Shown here piece by piece: positions 9,206 to 19,514 of a DNA stretch of 64,000 nt. Every line of letters starts with the position of its first letter. The stretch's first letter is position 1. The position numbers and the translations under genes are program-made. Below the pieces are notes generated by a model that did not search any database, was not told the DNA's origin, and saw only the letters and a list, made by a program, of their open reading frames with translations. Source of the DNA: Streptomyces lavendofoliae (GTDB lineage: Bacteria; Actinomycetota; Actinomycetes; Streptomycetales; Streptomycetaceae); assembly GCF_014649735.1 (NCBI RefSeq), contig NZ_BMTP01000005.1, positions 62,001 to 126,000 on the forward strand. The letters are read 5' to 3'.

Positions 9206-9589
9206 ATGGCATACGGCGTGAAGATTGCCAAGGGCAAGGCCTACAAGGGCGCTGCTCTGAAGCGTCGCCACATCCGCATCCGCAAGAAGATCGCGGGTAC
9301 GACCGAGCGTCCGCGCCTGGTCGTCACGCGTTCCAACCGCGGGATCACCGCTCAGGTCATCGACGACATCGCGGGTCACACCCTCGCGTCGGCGTCCACC
9401 CTGGACGCGTCCATCCGCGGCGGCGAAGGCGACAAGTCGGCGAAGGCGAAGCAGGTCGGCCAGCTCGTGGCCGAGCGTGCCAAGGCCGCCGGCATCGAGG
9501 CTGTCGTGTTCGACCGTGGCGGCAACCAGTACGCCGGGCGCATCGCCGCCCTGGCGGACGCCGCCCGCGAAGCCGGGCTCAAGTTCTGA
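9206..9589 (+). CDS. rplR: 50S ribosomal protein L18
   Basis: L18 binds 5S rRNA together with L5. The 127-residue product shows the [19 protein letters not shown] basic start and the [24 protein letters not shown] ending characteristic of the family. It starts three bases after the rplF stop, and rpsE follows 43 bases downstream. Confidence 0.97.
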   Translation: MAYGVKIAKGKAYKGAALKRRHIRIRKKIAGTTERPRLVVTRSNRGITAQVIDDIAGHTLASASTLDASIRGGEGDKSAKAKQVGQLVAERAKAAGIEAVVFDRGGNQYAGRIAALADAAREAGLKF

Positions 9590-9632
9590 GCCGGTTCCGT
9601 AGCTCAGCGGAAAACGAAGAGAGGTAATTCCA

Positions 9633-10238
9633 ATGGCTGGACCCCAGCGCCGCGGAAGCGGTGCCGGTGGCGGCGAGCGGCGGGACCGGAAGGGCCGTGA
9701 CGGCGGCGCTGCTGCCGCCGAGAAGACCGCGTACGTTGAGCGCGTCGTCGCGATCAACCGCGTCGCCAAGGTTGTGAAGGGTGGTCGTCGCTTCAGCTTC
9801 ACCGCGCTGGTCGTGGTGGGCGACGGTGACGGCACCGTGGGTGTCGGTTACGGCAAGGCCAAGGAGGTGCCGGCCGCCATCGCCAAGGGTGTTGAGGAGG
9901 CCAAGAAGCACTTCTTCAAGGTCCCCCGTATCCAGGGCACCATCCCGCACCCGATCCAGGGCGAGAAGGCCGCGGGCGTCGTCCTGCTCAAGCCGGCTTC
10001 CCCCGGTACCGGTGTTATCGCCGGTGGCCCGGTGCGTGCCGTGCTCGAGTGCGCCGGCGTTCACGACATCCTGTCGAAGTCCCTGGGCTCCGACAACGCG
10101 ATCAACATCGTGCACGCGACCGTGGCGGCCCTCAAGGGCCTGCAGCGTCCCGAGGAGATCGCGGCTCGCCGTGGTCTGCCCCTCGAGGACGTCGCCCCCG
10201 CGGCTCTCCTCCGTGCGCGTGCAGGGGCGGGTGCGTAA
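9633..10238 (+). CDS. rpsE: 30S ribosomal protein S5
   Basis: S5 takes part in decoding fidelity at the mRNA entry site. The 201-residue protein has the double-stranded RNA-binding part ([21 protein letters not shown]) and the S5 C-terminal domain with [12 protein letters not shown]. An N-terminal Gly/Arg-rich extension of about 30 residues makes it longer than the 167-residue E. coli protein. AGAGAGG precedes the ATG. It shares one base with rpmD. Confidence 0.97.
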   Translation: MAGPQRRGSGAGGGERRDRKGRDGGAAAAEKTAYVERVVAINRVAKVVKGGRRFSFTALVVVGDGDGTVGVGYGKAKEVPAAIAKGVEEAKKHFFKVPRIQGTIPHPIQGEKAAGVVLLKPASPGTGVIAGGPVRAVLECAGVHDILSKSLGSDNAINIVHATVAALKGLQRPEEIAARRGLPLEDVAPAALLRARAGAGA

Positions 10239-10420
10239 TGGCTCGCCTCAAGGTCACGCAGACGAAGTCGTACATCGGCAGCAAGCAGAACCACCGCGAC
10301 ACCCTGCGTTCCCTGGGCCTCAAGCGCCTGGGTGACGTGGTTGTCAAGGAGGACCGCCCCGAGTTCCGCGGAATGGTGCACACCGTCCGCCACCTCGTGA
10401 CGGTCGAGGAGGTCGACTGA
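10238..10420 (+). CDS. rpmD: 50S ribosomal protein L30
   Basis: The 60-residue product, [20 protein letters not shown] and onward, is a typical bacterial L30, including the [10 protein letters not shown] turn and the [11 protein letters not shown] ending. The TAATG junction overlaps the rpsE stop, and rplO starts one base after its own stop. Confidence 0.97.
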   Translation: MARLKVTQTKSYIGSKQNHRDTLRSLGLKRLGDVVVKEDRPEFRGMVHTVRHLVTVEEVD

Positions 10421-10421
10421 C

Positions 10422-10877
10422 ATGGCGGAGAACAAGCCGCTGAAGGCCCACGACCTCCGTCCCGCCCCGGGCGCCAAGACCGCCAAGACCCGTGTGGGTC
10501 GTGGTGAGGCGTCGAAGGGTAAGACGGCCGGCCGTGGTACCAAGGGCACGAAGGCCCGCTACCAGGTTCCGGAGCGCTTCGAGGGTGGGCAGATGCCCCT
10601 CCACATGCGTCTCCCGAAGCTGAAGGGCTTCAAGAACCCGTTCCGCACCGAGTACCAGGTCGTGAACCTGGACAAGCTCGCCTCGCTCTACCCCGAGGGT
10701 GGCGAGGTCACGGTGGCCGACCTGGTCGCCAAGGGCGCGGTGCGCAAGAACAGCCTCGTCAAGGTCCTGGGCCAGGGCGAGGTCTCCGTGGCGCTGCAGG
10801 TTTCGGTTGACGCCGTCTCCGGCTCCGCCAAGGAGAAGATCACCGCCGCCGGCGGTACCGTCACCGAGCTCGTCTGA
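10422..10877 (+). CDS. rplO: 50S ribosomal protein L15
   Basis: L15 is a late 50S assembly protein. The 151-residue protein has the glycine- and lysine-rich N-terminal extension ([21 protein letters not shown]) and the family's C-terminal globular part. It is the last r-protein gene before a strong terminator, so secY here is transcribed from its own promoter rather than only as part of the spc unit. Confidence 0.97.
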   Translation: MAENKPLKAHDLRPAPGAKTAKTRVGRGEASKGKTAGRGTKGTKARYQVPERFEGGQMPLHMRLPKLKGFKNPFRTEYQVVNLDKLASLYPEGGEVTVADLVAKGAVRKNSLVKVLGQGEVSVALQVSVDAVSGSAKEKITAAGGTVTELV

Positions 10878-10903
10878 GCCTCGTCCTGACGGACCCCGAC
10901 GGT

Positions 10904-10950
10904 AAAGAGCCTGGCCGGTGCCCCTCACGGGGCGCCGGCCAGGCTCTTTT
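10904..10950 (+). terminator. Intrinsic terminator after rplO
   Basis: AAAGAGCCTGGCCGG pairs with CCGGCCAGGCTCTTT, continuing into GCCCC/GGGGC around a TCAC loop, and a T-run ends the hairpin. It is one of the few structures in this window with the classical U-tract, so it is a confident stop for the long r-protein transcript. Confidence 0.9.
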
Positions 10951-11280
10951 CGCGTACCGGCCCCCGTCCGGCACCGGACGGCAGGCGACGGGGGTCGGGT
11001 TTCGGACATGTTGGCCGTGGGTGCCCTGTGCCGGGTGTCGATCGGGGGCGCTCGGTCGTTGGCCCGGCAGGGGCCGGTCGTCCGATTGCCCGAGGGGTTT
11101 GGCCTTACCCGCGGTTGACGTGCCTCAGCGACGTTTCACGCGGGCGGGGCGGCCGGGTATGGTAGCCGCTGTTAGTGTCCCGGCAGTCTGCCCCCGTGGC
11201 GTAAGGCTGCCGTGTTTGTATCTACTCACTTACCAAACCGTCACCCTCACGCGCGTAACGCGGGGGTCGCAGGAGGCACC
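10951..11280 (+). promoter_or_regulatory. Promoter region of secY-adk-map
   Basis: This 330-base gap holds no gene. A plausible promoter is TTTCAC at 11134-11139 and TATGGT at 11158-11163 with an 18-base spacer. A TTGACG at 11115-11120 lacks a partner at the right distance. CAGGAGGCACC at the end is the secY ribosome-binding site. Confidence 0.45.
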
Positions 11281-12600
11281 GTGCTCACCGCGTTCGCCCG
11301 GGCGTTCAAGACGCCCGACCTGCGCAAGAAGCTGCTCTTCACGCTGGGCATCATCGTGATCTACCGGCTCGGGGCGCACATCCCCGTCCCCGGTGTCGAC
11401 TACCAGTCCGTCCAGCAGTGCGTGGACGAGGCCAGCAAGGGCGGCAACAGCCTGCTCGGCCTGGTGAACCTGTTCAGCGGCGGGGCGCTTCTGCAGATCA
11501 CCATCTTCGCGCTCGGCATCATGCCGTACATCACGGCGAGCATCATCCTGCAGCTGCTGACCGTCGTCATCCCGCGCCTCGAGGCCCTCAAGAAGGAGGG
11601 ACAGGCGGGCACGGCCAAGATCACGCAGTACACGCGGTACCTGACGATGGCCCTCGCGATCCTCCAGGGCACCGGCCTGGTGGCCACCGCCCGCACCGGC
11701 GCGCTGTTCAGCGGATGCACGGTGGCCGGTCAGGTCGTCCCGGACCGCTCGATCTTCGTGACCATCCTCATGGTCATCACCATGACCGCGGGCACCGCCG
11801 TCGTGATGTGGCTCGGTGAGCTCGTCACCGACCGCGGCATCGGCAACGGCATGTCGATCCTGATGTTCATCTCGATCGCCGCCGGCTTCCCGGGCGCCCT
11901 GTGGGCCATCAAGGTCAGCGGCAAGCTCGCCCAGGGCTGGATCGAGTTCGGCACCGTCATCCTGATCGGCTTCGTGATGGTGGCCCTCGTGGTCTTCGTC
12001 GAGCAGGCCCAGCGCCGCATCCCGGTGCAGTACGCGAAGCGCATGATCGGCCGCAGGTCGTATGGCGGTACGTCCACTTACATCCCGCTCAAGGTGAACC
12101 AGGCAGGTGTGATTCCTGTCATCTTCGCCTCGTCGCTGCTCTACATCCCGGCCTTGATCGCCCAGTTCTCGACCTCCACCTCCGGGTGGAAGACCTGGAT
12201 CGAAGCCCACTTCGTCAAGGGTGACCACCCGTACTACATCACCGTCTACTTCCTGTTGATCGTGTTCTTCGCCTTCTTCTACGTGGCGATCTCGTTCAAC
12301 CCCGAGGAAGTCGCGGACAACATGAAGAAGTATGGTGGCTTCATCCCGGGTATCCGGGCTGGTCGACCTACTGCCGAGTACCTGAGCTACGTGCTCAACC
12401 GGATCACCTGGCCGGGCTCGCTGTACCTGGGTCTGATCGCTCTTGTGCCGACGATGGCGTTGGCAGGCTTCGGTGGCGCCAATGCCAACTTCCCGTTCGG
12501 CGGGACGAGCATCCTCATCATCGTGGGTGTGGGGCTGGAGACCGTGAAGCAGATCGAGAGCCAGCTCCAGCAGCGCAATTACGAAGGGTTCCTCCGCTGA
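11281..12600 (+). CDS. secY: Protein translocase subunit SecY
   Basis: SecY forms the membrane channel of the Sec and SRP export route with SecE and SecG. The 439-residue product has ten hydrophobic spans and the family signatures [20 protein letters not shown] (plug/TM2 region) and [16 protein letters not shown] (loop before TM8). GTG at 11281 is chosen because AGGAGG stands six bases before it; the open frame extends to 11212 without homology. The gene overlaps adk by one base. Confidence 0.97.
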   Translation: MLTAFARAFKTPDLRKKLLFTLGIIVIYRLGAHIPVPGVDYQSVQQCVDEASKGGNSLLGLVNLFSGGALLQITIFALGIMPYITASIILQLLTVVIPRLEALKKEGQAGTAKITQYTRYLTMALAILQGTGLVATARTGALFSGCTVAGQVVPDRSIFVTILMVITMTAGTAVVMWLGELVTDRGIGNGMSILMFISIAAGFPGALWAIKVSGKLAQGWIEFGTVILIGFVMVALVVFVEQAQRRIPVQYAKRMIGRRSYGGTSTYIPLKVNQAGVIPVIFASSLLYIPALIAQFSTSTSGWKTWIEAHFVKGDHPYYITVYFLLIVFFAFFYVAISFNPEEVADNMKKYGGFIPGIRAGRPTAEYLSYVLNRITWPGSLYLGLIALVPTMALAGFGGANANFPFGGTSILIIVGVGLETVKQIESQLQQRNYEGFLR

Positions 12601-13259
12601 TGCGAATCGTCCTCGTCGGACCGCCCGGTGCGGGCAAGGGAACGCAGGCCGCGTTCCTTGCCAAGAACCTGTCGATCCCGCACATCTCCACGGGCGACCT
12701 GTTCCGCGCCAACATCAGTCAGGGCACGGAGCTGGGCAAGCAGGCCAAGGCGTACATGGACGCCGGCAACCTCGTACCCGACGAGGTCACCATCGGCATG
12801 GCCAAGGACCGCATGGAGCAGCCGGACGCCGTGAACGGCTTCCTGCTGGACGGCTTCCCGCGGAACGTGGCCCAGGCCGAGGCGCTGGACGCCATGCTCG
12901 TCGGCGAGGGCATGAAGCTGGACGCCGTCCTCGACCTGGAGGTCGAGGAGGACGAGGTCGTCAAGCGGATCGCGGGCCGCCGCATCTGCCGCAACGACAG
13001 CTCCCACGTCTTCCACGAGACGTACGCGCCGCCGAAGTCCGAGGGCGTCTGCGACGTCTGCGGCGGCGAGCTGTACCAGCGTGACGACGACTCCGAGGGG
13101 ACCGTCCGCAAGCGGCTGGAGGTCTACCACACGCAGACCGAGCCGATCATCGACTACTACCGGGCCCAGGGCCTGGTGGTCACCATCTCCGCGCTCGGCA
13201 AGGTCGACGAGGTCACCGGGCGGGCGATGGAGGCGCTGCGGGGCGAGAAGGCCGCGTAG
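12600..13259 (+). CDS. adk: Adenylate kinase
   Basis: This enzyme interconverts ATP, AMP and ADP. The 219-residue protein has the P-loop [10 protein letters not shown] at residues 7-16, the AMP-binding and LLDGFPR segments, and a long LID domain. The LID holds three cysteines (ICRND ... CDVC) where Gram-positive enzymes have four zinc ligands; Asp occupies the remaining place, so zinc binding may still occur. The secY-adk-map order is standard. ATG overlaps the secY stop. Confidence 0.97.
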   Translation: MRIVLVGPPGAGKGTQAAFLAKNLSIPHISTGDLFRANISQGTELGKQAKAYMDAGNLVPDEVTIGMAKDRMEQPDAVNGFLLDGFPRNVAQAEALDAMLVGEGMKLDAVLDLEVEEDEVVKRIAGRRICRNDSSHVFHETYAPPKSEGVCDVCGGELYQRDDDSEGTVRKRLEVYHTQTEPIIDYYRAQGLVVTISALGKVDEVTGRAMEALRGEKAA

Positions 13260-13278
13260 CAGCTCCGACACGTGTCGT

Positions 13279-13318
13279 ACACCGGCCGCGGTGCCCTTCG
13301 GGGCGCCGCGGCCGGTGT
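13279..13318. terminator. Hairpin between adk and map
   Basis: ACACCGGCCGCGG and CCGCGGCCGGTGT pair around a GCCC/GGGC extension and TTC loop. There is no T-run. It could end adk transcripts or protect their 3' ends; map may depend on read-through or on a promoter not recognised here. Confidence 0.55.
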
Positions 13319-13377
13319 CGTACGGCCGTATCGTGGTGAGGTCACCCCGTTCTCCGTTTGGAAAGGCGTCAGCCGTC

Positions 13378-14229
13378 ATGGTGCAGATCAAGACTCCCGA
13401 GCAGATCGCGAAGATGCGCGAGGCGGGGCTTGTCGTCGCCGCCATCCACGCGGCGACCCGTGAGGCTGCGGTGCCCGGCGCGACGACGAAGGACCTGGAC
13501 GAGGTCGCGCGGAAGGTGATCGCCGACCACGGGGCGAAGTCGAACTTCCTCGGCTACGGCGGGTTCCCCGCGACGATCTGCACGTCGGTGAACGAGGTCG
13601 TCGTGCACGGCATCCCGAGCGACGACGTCGTCCTCAAGGACGGCGACATCATCTCCGTCGACTGCGGCGCGATCGTCGACGGCTGGCACGGCGACGCCGC
13701 GTACACGGCCTTCGTGGGGTCGGGTCACGCCCCGGAGCTGATCGAGCTGTCCCGGGTGACCGAGGAGTCGATGTGGGCCGGCATCGCCGCGATGAGGAAC
13801 GGCAACCGGCTGGTGGACATCTCCAAGGCGATCGAGTCCTACATCCGCCGCCAGCCGCGTCCGGCGGCGGGGGAGCACAGCCTGGGCAAGTTCGGGATCA
13901 TCGAGGACTACGGCGGCCACGGCATCGGTACCGAGATGCACATGGACCCCCACCTGCTGAACTACGTCTCCCGCAAGCGCGGCAAGGGCCCCAAGCTGGT
14001 GCCCGGCCTCTGCCTGGCGATCGAGCCCATGGTGTCGCTCGGCACGCCCCGCACGGAGGTCCTGGAGGACGACTGGACCGTCATCACGACGGACGGCACC
14101 TGGTCCTCCCACTGGGAGCACTCCGTGGCCCTCACGGAGGAGGGGCCGCTCGTCCTGACGGCCCCGGACGGCGGCCGGGCCAAGCTCGCGGAGCTGGGCG
14201 TCACGGCGGCCCCGGACCCGCTGGCCTGA
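13378..14229 (+). CDS. map: Methionine aminopeptidase, type I
   Basis: The enzyme removes the initiator methionine. From ATG 13378 the product is 283 residues with the metal ligands in the usual contexts: VDCGAIVDGWHGDAA (two Asp), GHGIG (His), LAIEPM (Glu) and HWEHSVALTE (Glu). Homologues start MVQIKTPEQIAKMREAG. The stop codon lies within a 25-bp tandem duplication. Streptomycetes usually have more than one such enzyme, so it may not be the only copy. Confidence 0.95.
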   Translation: MVQIKTPEQIAKMREAGLVVAAIHAATREAAVPGATTKDLDEVARKVIADHGAKSNFLGYGGFPATICTSVNEVVVHGIPSDDVVLKDGDIISVDCGAIVDGWHGDAAYTAFVGSGHAPELIELSRVTEESMWAGIAAMRNGNRLVDISKAIESYIRRQPRPAAGEHSLGKFGIIEDYGGHGIGTEMHMDPHLLNYVSRKRGKGPKLVPGLCLAIEPMVSLGTPRTEVLEDDWTVITTDGTWSSHWEHSVALTEEGPLVLTAPDGGRAKLAELGVTAAPDPLA

Positions 14230-14259
14230 GCCTGCCCCGGACCCGCTGGCCTGAGCCTG
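14210..14259 (+). repeat. Two tandem 25-bp copies across the map stop codon
   Basis: Two exact copies start at 14210 and 14235, each beginning CCCCGGACCCGCTGG and ending CTGAGCCTG; a diverged third copy follows to about 14290. The first copy contains the map stop codon, so the coding end was duplicated into the spacer. Confidence 0.85.
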
Positions 14260-14420
14260 CCCCGGGGCCGTCGGCCAGAGCCGTCCCGGGCCCGCCGGCC
14301 CGACCCCCCGCCCCCTGGCCCCGCACCGGGCGGCCGGCCCCGGCGGGCCGGCGACCCGGCGACGGGACCGGGGACTCCGGGGTGGGGTAACGATCTCCCG
14401 CGGTGGGCAAGCTCTGGGGA

Positions 14421-14450
14421 TTCGTCTTTTCCACAGGGCTGACGTAGACT
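14421..14450 (+). promoter_or_regulatory. Probable promoter of infA-rpmJ-rpsM
   Basis: TAGACT at 14445-14450 is a good -10 box. The matching -35 (TTCGTC at 14421-14426, 18-base spacer) is weak. The remaining part of the 301-base gap after map is GC-rich with no visible gene. Confidence 0.5.
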
Positions 14451-14530
14451 GATGCGTCGGCTCTCGTGTACCCGTGTGTCCTCACACGGCGACGAGAGTC
14501 GATCAAGGTAGCCGATTCGAAGGGCGAAGC

Positions 14531-14752
14531 GTGGCCAAGAAGCAAGGTGCCATCGAAATTGAGGGCACCGTGATCGAGTCCCTGCCGAACGCCATGTTCA
14601 AGGTGGAGCTCCAGAACGGTCACAAAGTCCTCGCGCACATCTCCGGCAAGATGCGGATGCACTACATCCGTATCCTTCCGGACGACCGGGTCGTCGTGGA
14701 GCTGTCTCCGTACGACCTGACGCGTGGGCGGATCGTCTACCGATACAAGTAG
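14531..14752 (+). CDS. infA: Translation initiation factor IF-1
   Basis: IF-1 blocks the ribosomal A site during initiation. The 73-residue protein is almost the bacterial consensus, with [21 protein letters not shown] and ending RGRIVYRYK, an S1-type OB fold. The GTG at 14531 follows GAAGGGCGAAGC, giving a good ribosome-binding site. It heads the alpha-operon segment with rpmJ. Confidence 0.97.
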   Translation: MAKKQGAIEIEGTVIESLPNAMFKVELQNGHKVLAHISGKMRMHYIRILPDDRVVVELSPYDLTRGRIVYRYK

Positions 14753-14809
14753 ATCTTGTCGCGCCCCGTTCGCGGGGTGGTGGCACTGACCCGGAGAACC
14801 TCACATCCC

Positions 14810-14923
14810 ATGAAGGTCAAGCCGAGCGTCAAGAAGATCTGCGACAAGTGCAAGGTGATCCGCCGTCACGGCCGGGTCATGGTCATCTGCGACAACCTGC
14901 GCCACAAGCAGCGCCAGGGCTGA
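14810..14923 (+). CDS. rpmJ: 50S ribosomal protein L36, zinc-binding
   Basis: The 37-residue protein [20 protein letters not shown] and onward has the zinc ligands Cys11, Cys14, Cys27 and His32. It is the zinc-replete type. A small CCCCG/CGGGG hairpin lies in the infA-rpmJ spacer. It is followed by 185 bases without a gene before rpsM. Confidence 0.95.
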   Translation: MKVKPSVKKICDKCKVIRRHGRVMVICDNLRHKQRQG

Positions 14924-15108
14924 CGCACGCCGACCTGCATTTCCGCAGTTCTTCGCGCGACGCGAGCAAATTCGTACATACGCAGCGCCCGCCAAACCCG
15001 GACAGGGTCGGCGACACCTCCGGCGGGGGCCGGGGACCTGGTCCGTACCTCGTACGGCGGCCACGGAGCGGCGCTGCGGAAGACCCCCGAACACACAGGA
15101 GCCATTGA

Positions 15109-15489
15109 ATGGCACGCGTTTCCGGTGTCGACATCCCGCGCGACAAGCGTGTGGAGGTCGCACTCACCTACGTCTTCGGTATCGGCCGCACCCTGGCGAA
15201 GGAGACCCTCGCCTCCACCGGTGTGAACCCGAACACCCGCGTTCGTGACCTGTCCGAAGAGGACCTGGTCAAGATCCGCGAGTACGTGGACGCCAACCTC
15301 AAGACCGAGGGTGACCTCCGCCGCGAGATCCAGGCCGACATCCGCCGCAAGGTCGAGATCGGCTGCTACCAGGGTCTGCGCCACCGTCGCGGTCTGCCGG
15401 TCCACGGCCAGCGCACCAGCACGAACGCCCGTACCCGCAAGGGCCCGCGTCGCGCCATCGCCGGCAAGAAGAAGCCGGGCAAGAAGTAG
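15109..15489 (+). CDS. rpsM: 30S ribosomal protein S13
   Basis: S13 contacts the P-site tRNA and forms head bridges. The 126-residue product shows [20 protein letters not shown] at the start, the [17 protein letters not shown] motif, and a lysine-rich tail that reaches the tRNA. ACAGGAGCC precedes the ATG. Confidence 0.98.
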   Translation: MARVSGVDIPRDKRVEVALTYVFGIGRTLAKETLASTGVNPNTRVRDLSEEDLVKIREYVDANLKTEGDLRREIQADIRRKVEIGCYQGLRHRRGLPVHGQRTSTNARTRKGPRRAIAGKKKPGKK

Positions 15490-15553
15490 TCCGCAGCGGA
15501 CGACTGTCCACGGTCTTCGCTGTAGGACCGACCACCTCCCGTAGGAGTAAGAC

Positions 15554-15958
15554 ATGCCCCCCAAGGGTCGTCAGGGCGCTGCCAAGAAGGTGCGCCGCAA
15601 GGAAAAGAAGAACGTCGCTCACGGGCACGCCCACATCAAGAGCACGTTCAACAACACCATCGTCTCGATCACGGACCCCTCGGGCAACGTGATCTCCTGG
15701 GCCTCCGCCGGCCACGTCGGCTTCAAGGGCTCGCGCAAGTCCACCCCCTTCGCCGCGCAGATGGCCGCCGAGTCGGCCGCCCGCCGCGCGCAGGAGCACG
15801 GCATGCGCAAGGTCGACGTCTTCGTCAAGGGTCCCGGCTCCGGCCGTGAGACCGCGATCCGCTCCCTCCAGGCCACCGGCCTCGAGGTCGGCTCGATCCA
15901 GGACGTCACCCCCACCCCGCACAACGGCTGCCGCCCGCCGAAGCGCCGCCGCGTCTGA
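15554..15958 (+). CDS. rpsK: 30S ribosomal protein S11
   Basis: S11 lies on the 30S platform near the E-site mRNA. The 134-residue protein shows the typical [20 protein letters not shown] and the C-terminal [27 protein letters not shown] precedes the ATG. A spacer of 121 bases to rpoA holds a GGGCGG/CCGCCC hairpin near 15988-16019. rpsD, often located here in other bacteria, is absent. Confidence 0.98.
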   Translation: MPPKGRQGAAKKVRRKEKKNVAHGHAHIKSTFNNTIVSITDPSGNVISWASAGHVGFKGSRKSTPFAAQMAAESAARRAQEHGMRKVDVFVKGPGSGRETAIRSLQATGLEVGSIQDVTPTPHNGCRPPKRRRV

Positions 15959-16079
15959 CGCACGGCTGCTTTTCGCAGGGATTCGCGGGCGGTACGGCTC
16001 TTCGGGGGCGTGCCGCCCGTACCCTTGCACTATCCGAGGACGTCAAATAGCGGGCGTCCACGACTGAAGGAAACACACC

Positions 16080-17102
16080 ATGCTTATCGCTCAGCGTCCC
16101 TCGCTGACCGAAGAGGTCGTCGACGAGTACCGCTCGCGGTTCGTCATCGAGCCGCTGGAGCCGGGCTTCGGCTACACGCTCGGCAACTCGCTCCGCCGTA
16201 CGCTCCTCTCCTCGATCCCGGGTGCGGCGGTCACGTCCATCCGCATCGACGGTGTCCTGCACGAGTTCACCACCGTGCCGGGCGTCAAGGAGGACGTCAC
16301 CGACCTCATCCTGAACATCAAGCAGCTGGTCGTGTCCAGCGAGCACGACGAGCCGGTCGTGATGTACCTGCGCAAGCAGGGCCCGGGCCTCGTGACCGCG
16401 GCCGACATCGCCCCGCCGGCCGGTGTCGAGGTGCACAACCCCGACCTGGTGCTCGCCACGCTGAACGGCAAGGGCAAGCTGGAGATGGAGCTGACCGTCG
16501 AGCGCGGTCGCGGCTACGTCTCCGCCGTCCAGAACAAGCAGGTGGGCCAGGAGATCGGCCGTATCCCGGTCGACTCGATCTACTCGCCGGTCCTCAAGGT
16601 CACGTACAAGGTCGAGGCGACGCGTGTCGAGCAGCGCACCGACTTCGACAAGCTGATCGTGGACGTCGAGACCAAGCAGGCCATGCGTCCCCGTGACGCC
16701 ATGGCGTCGGCCGGCAAGACCCTGGTCGAGCTGTTCGGCCTGGCCCGCGAGCTCAACATCGACGCCGAGGGCATCGACATGGGCCCGTCCCCCACGGACG
16801 CCGCCCTCGCCGCCGACCTGGCGCTGCCGATCGAGGAGCTCGAGCTCACCGTTCGTTCGTACAACTGCCTCAAGCGCGAGGGCATCCACTCCGTGGGTGA
16901 GCTCGTGGCGCGTTCCGAGGCCGACCTGCTCGACATCCGCAACTTCGGTGCGAAGTCGATCGACGAGGTCAAGGCGAAGCTGGCCGGCATGGGCCTGGCC
17001 CTCAAGGACAGCCCGCCCGGATTCGACCCGACCGCCGCCGCCGACGCCTTCGGCGCCGACGACGACGCGGACGCGGGCTTCGTCGAGACCGAGCAGTACT
17101 GA
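16080..17102 (+). CDS. rpoA: RNA polymerase subunit alpha
   Basis: Alpha assembles RNA polymerase and binds UP elements and activators. The 340-residue protein has the N-terminal assembly domain ([20 protein letters not shown]) and a C-terminal domain with [16 protein letters not shown] and [17 protein letters not shown]. The end is an acidic tail. GAAGGAAACACACC precedes the ATG. Confidence 0.98.
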   Translation: MLIAQRPSLTEEVVDEYRSRFVIEPLEPGFGYTLGNSLRRTLLSSIPGAAVTSIRIDGVLHEFTTVPGVKEDVTDLILNIKQLVVSSEHDEPVVMYLRKQGPGLVTAADIAPPAGVEVHNPDLVLATLNGKGKLEMELTVERGRGYVSAVQNKQVGQEIGRIPVDSIYSPVLKVTYKVEATRVEQRTDFDKLIVDVETKQAMRPRDAMASAGKTLVELFGLARELNIDAEGIDMGPSPTDAALAADLALPIEELELTVRSYNCLKREGIHSVGELVARSEADLLDIRNFGAKSIDEVKAKLAGMGLALKDSPPGFDPTAAADAFGADDDADAGFVETEQY

Positions 17103-17108
17103 TCACTG

Positions 17109-17130
17109 CCCGCAGGCGACCGCCTGCGGG
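17109..17130. terminator. Compact inverted repeat between rpoA and rplQ
   Basis: CCCGCAGGCG and CGCCTGCGGG are perfect complements separated by two bases. It is likely an attenuator or RNA end-protecting hairpin, since rplQ follows in the same direction with its own AAGGAG site. Confidence 0.45.
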
Positions 17131-17182
17131 GCCCTGACCCCGGTACCTGACACGGCCGGGGCAGATCACAAGGAGAAACACC

Positions 17183-17680
17183 ATGCCGAAGCCCGCCAAG
17201 GGTGCCCGTCTGGGCGGCAGCGCCGCGCACGAGAAGCTGCTCCTCGCGAACCTCGCGAAGGCGCTCTTCGAGCACGGCCGCATCACCACGACCGAGGCCA
17301 AGGCCCGCCGCCTGCGTCCGGTCGCCGAGCGCCTGATCACCAAGGCGAAGAAGGGCGACATCCACAACCGTCGCCTGGTGCTGCAGACGATCACGGACAA
17401 GGGCATCGTCCACACGCTCTTCACCGAGATCGCTCCGCGCTACGCCGAGCGCCCGGGTGGCTACACCCGCATCACCAAGATCGGCAACCGTCGTGGCGAC
17501 AACGCCCCGATGGCCGTGATCGAGCTGGTCGAGGGCGAGATCGCCAAGAAGGCGACCGTCGCCGAGGCCGAGGCCGCGACCAAGCGCGCGGTGAAGGAGT
17601 CCGACGAGGCCGCCAAGGCCGAGGACACCAAGGCCGACGAGGCCACCGAGGCTCCGGCCGAGGAGTCGAAGGACGCCTGA
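17183..17680 (+). CDS. rplQ: 50S ribosomal protein L17, with acidic C-terminal extension
   Basis: L17 sits near the tunnel exit. The first 120 residues match the family ([42 protein letters not shown]). Residues from about 130 to 165 form an Ala/Glu/Lys-rich extension absent from the 127-residue E. coli protein, as is usual in actinomycetes. AAGGAGAAACACC precedes the ATG. A strong terminator follows. Confidence 0.97.
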   Translation: MPKPAKGARLGGSAAHEKLLLANLAKALFEHGRITTTEAKARRLRPVAERLITKAKKGDIHNRRLVLQTITDKGIVHTLFTEIAPRYAERPGGYTRITKIGNRRGDNAPMAVIELVEGEIAKKATVAEAEAATKRAVKESDEAAKAEDTKADEATEAPAEESKDA

Positions 17681-17699
17681 GCGTTCTGACGGCTGACGG

Positions 17700-17733
17700 A
17701 CGGGCCCGTCCCCCTCGCGGGGGGCGGGCCCGT
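17700..17733 (+). terminator. Hairpin after rplQ
   Basis: ACGGGCCCG and CGGGCCCGT pair with an inner CCCC/GGGG around CTCGC. No T-run is present. It separates rplQ from truA, which starts 34 bases later. Confidence 0.65.
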
Positions 17734-17767
17734 TCCGCTTGAGAGGCCACTTGAGAGGATGGGTCGC

Positions 17768-18631
17768 GTGAGCGATGACGTGAAGCCCGGTTCCGTACGG
17801 GTGCGGCTGGACCTTTCGTACGACGGCAAGGACTTCCACGGCTGGGCCAAGCAGGCCGGCGGGCAGCGGACCGTGCAGGGGGAGATCGAGGACGCGCTGC
17901 GCACCGTGACCCGGTCGTCCGAGACGTACGAGCTGACCGTCGCGGGCCGGACGGACGCCGGCGTGCACGCGCGCGGGCAGGTCGCCCACGTCGACCTGCC
18001 GGAGGCGGTGTGGGCCGAACACCGGGACAAGCTGCTGCGGCGGCTGGCCGGGCGGCTGGGGCACGACGTGCGGGTGTGGCGGGTCGAGGAGGCGCCGGCC
18101 GGCTTCAACGCGCGGTTCTCGGCGATCTGGCGGCGGTACGCGTACCGGGTGACCGACGAACCCGGCGGCGTCGACCCGCTGCTGCGCGGGCACATCCTGT
18201 GGCACGACTGGCCGCTGGACGTCGACGCGATGAACGTCGCCGCCGAGCCGCTGCTGGGCGAGCACGACTTCGCCGCGTACTGCAAGAAGCGCGAAGGGGC
18301 GACGACCATCCGCACGCTCCAGGAGCTGCGGTGGGAGCGGCTGCCCTCCGGCGTCCTGGAGGCCACGGTGAAGGCGGACGCCTTCTGCCACAACATGGTC
18401 CGCTCGCTGGTCGGCGCGCTGCTGTTCGTGGGCGACGGGCACCGGCCGGTGGACTGGCCGGGGAAGGTGCTGGCCGCCGGTGTGCGGGACTCGGCCGTCC
18501 ACGTGGTGCGCCCGCACGGGCTCACGCTGGAGGAGGTCGGTTACCCGGCCGACGAGCTGCTGGCATCCAGGAACCTGGAGGCCCGCAACAAGCGCTCACT
18601 GGTCCGCGGCGGGAGCGGTGGCTGCTGCTGA
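17768..18631 (+). CDS. truA: tRNA pseudouridine synthase A
   Basis: TruA makes pseudouridines 38-40 in the anticodon stem. From GTG 17768 the product is 287 residues with the catalytic aspartate in [14 protein letters not shown] and the [12 protein letters not shown] and [14 protein letters not shown] motifs. The GTG is preferred to ATG 17759 because GAGAGG lies nine bases before the GTG but directly abuts the ATG. The 3' end overlaps the convergent gene by 36 bases. Confidence 0.94.
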   Translation: MSDDVKPGSVRVRLDLSYDGKDFHGWAKQAGGQRTVQGEIEDALRTVTRSSETYELTVAGRTDAGVHARGQVAHVDLPEAVWAEHRDKLLRRLAGRLGHDVRVWRVEEAPAGFNARFSAIWRRYAYRVTDEPGGVDPLLRGHILWHDWPLDVDAMNVAAEPLLGEHDFAAYCKKREGATTIRTLQELRWERLPSGVLEATVKADAFCHNMVRSLVGALLFVGDGHRPVDWPGKVLAAGVRDSAVHVVRPHGLTLEEVGYPADELLASRNLEARNKRSLVRGGSGGCC

Positions 18632-19507
18632 GGCCTGCGCGCGGCCCCGGGCGTAGATCTGGTTGAACGTGAAAGCCCCGAGGTCGTCGCTGACCTGGAA
18701 GACCGCCCGGTCGCTCTTGGTGACCTTCTTGCCGCTGGTAAAGCCCGCCTGGGTGAAGTAGGCGTACCGGCCGAGCGTGTTGGCGCGGCGCAGGCACACC
18801 GTCTGCGCCCGGCAGAAGCCGTCGACGCCGGACCCGGCGAGCGGGGTGACGCCACCGACCGTCTGCTCCTTGGCCCGGAGCGCGGCCTCCTTGGTGTCGA
18901 ACAGCGCGACGCCGACCGTGACGGCGACGCCGTCCTTCTCGTACGTGGCGCGGATGACGCGTCGGCAGCCGTTGCGCTCCAGGACCGCGCCGAGGCCGTC
19001 CTCCGCCGCCGCCGCGCAGTTCGTGGTGGAGGCGGTGGCGCCCTTCTTGTGGACGCGGTCGCCCATGGTGAGCTTCCTGCCGGGGAACAGGGACTCGGCG
19101 CCGAGCGGCGCGGTGTCCTTCCGGGCGCTGGAGATGAAGTCCATCGGGTCCGGCGGCGGCGGGGGAGCCACCGAGGAGAAGGACGGCTGCGGCTTGGCGG
19201 TGTCGGTGGGCAGCTCGGGAGCCGCGCTGGTGGTGTCCGCGAGGTTGGCCCCGTCGTCGTCCTTCTTGTCGGCGGAGACGATGGCCGCCGCGATCACGGT
19301 GCCCACGAGCGCGGTGGCGAGCGCCGCACCGCCGATGAGCAGCAGGCGCTTACGCCGGGTGCGGGCCGCGGATGCCTCCGCGAGGGCGCTCCAGTCCGGC
19401 GTCGCGGGCGGCTGGTCCCGCTGGTACGGGTCCTGGTTCCGCTGGTACGGATCCCGCTCGTACGGGTCTTGCGGCTGCTGCGGCCACTGGGGTCCCCCAA
19501 AGCTCAT
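18596..19507 (-). CDS. Membrane-anchored protein with Cys-rich outer domain, unknown function
   Basis: I do not recognise a family. From ATG 19507 the 303-residue protein has a Gln/Pro/Tyr-rich cytoplasmic start with DPYxR repeats, a basic stretch, one membrane span at about residues 55-77, a Pro/Ser/Thr linker, and an outer domain with four cysteines ([21 protein letters not shown]) that could form two disulfides. The outer domain has a [27 protein letters not shown] section recalling a stress-related sensor fold, but this is only resemblance. TAGGAT seven bases before the ATG suggests a leaderless mRNA. It overlaps truA tail to tail and diverges from the ABC-F gene. Confidence 0.75.
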   Translation of the reverse strand: MSFGGPQWPQQPQDPYERDPYQRNQDPYQRDQPPATPDWSALAEASAARTRRKRLLLIGGAALATALVGTVIAAAIVSADKKDDDGANLADTTSAAPELPTDTAKPQPSFSSVAPPPPPDPMDFISSARKDTAPLGAESLFPGRKLTMGDRVHKKGATASTTNCAAAAEDGLGAVLERNGCRRVIRATYEKDGVAVTVGVALFDTKEAALRAKEQTVGGVTPLAGSGVDGFCRAQTVCLRRANTLGRYAYFTQAGFTSGKKVTKSDRAVFQVSDDLGAFTFNQIYARGRAQASAAATAPAADQ

Positions 19508-19514
19508 GCCGCGC

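Noticed and set aside
11115-11120. TTGACG as the -35 of the secY promoter
   Set aside because: No -10 hexamer lies 16-19 bases downstream; the TTTCAC/TATGGT pair was kept instead.
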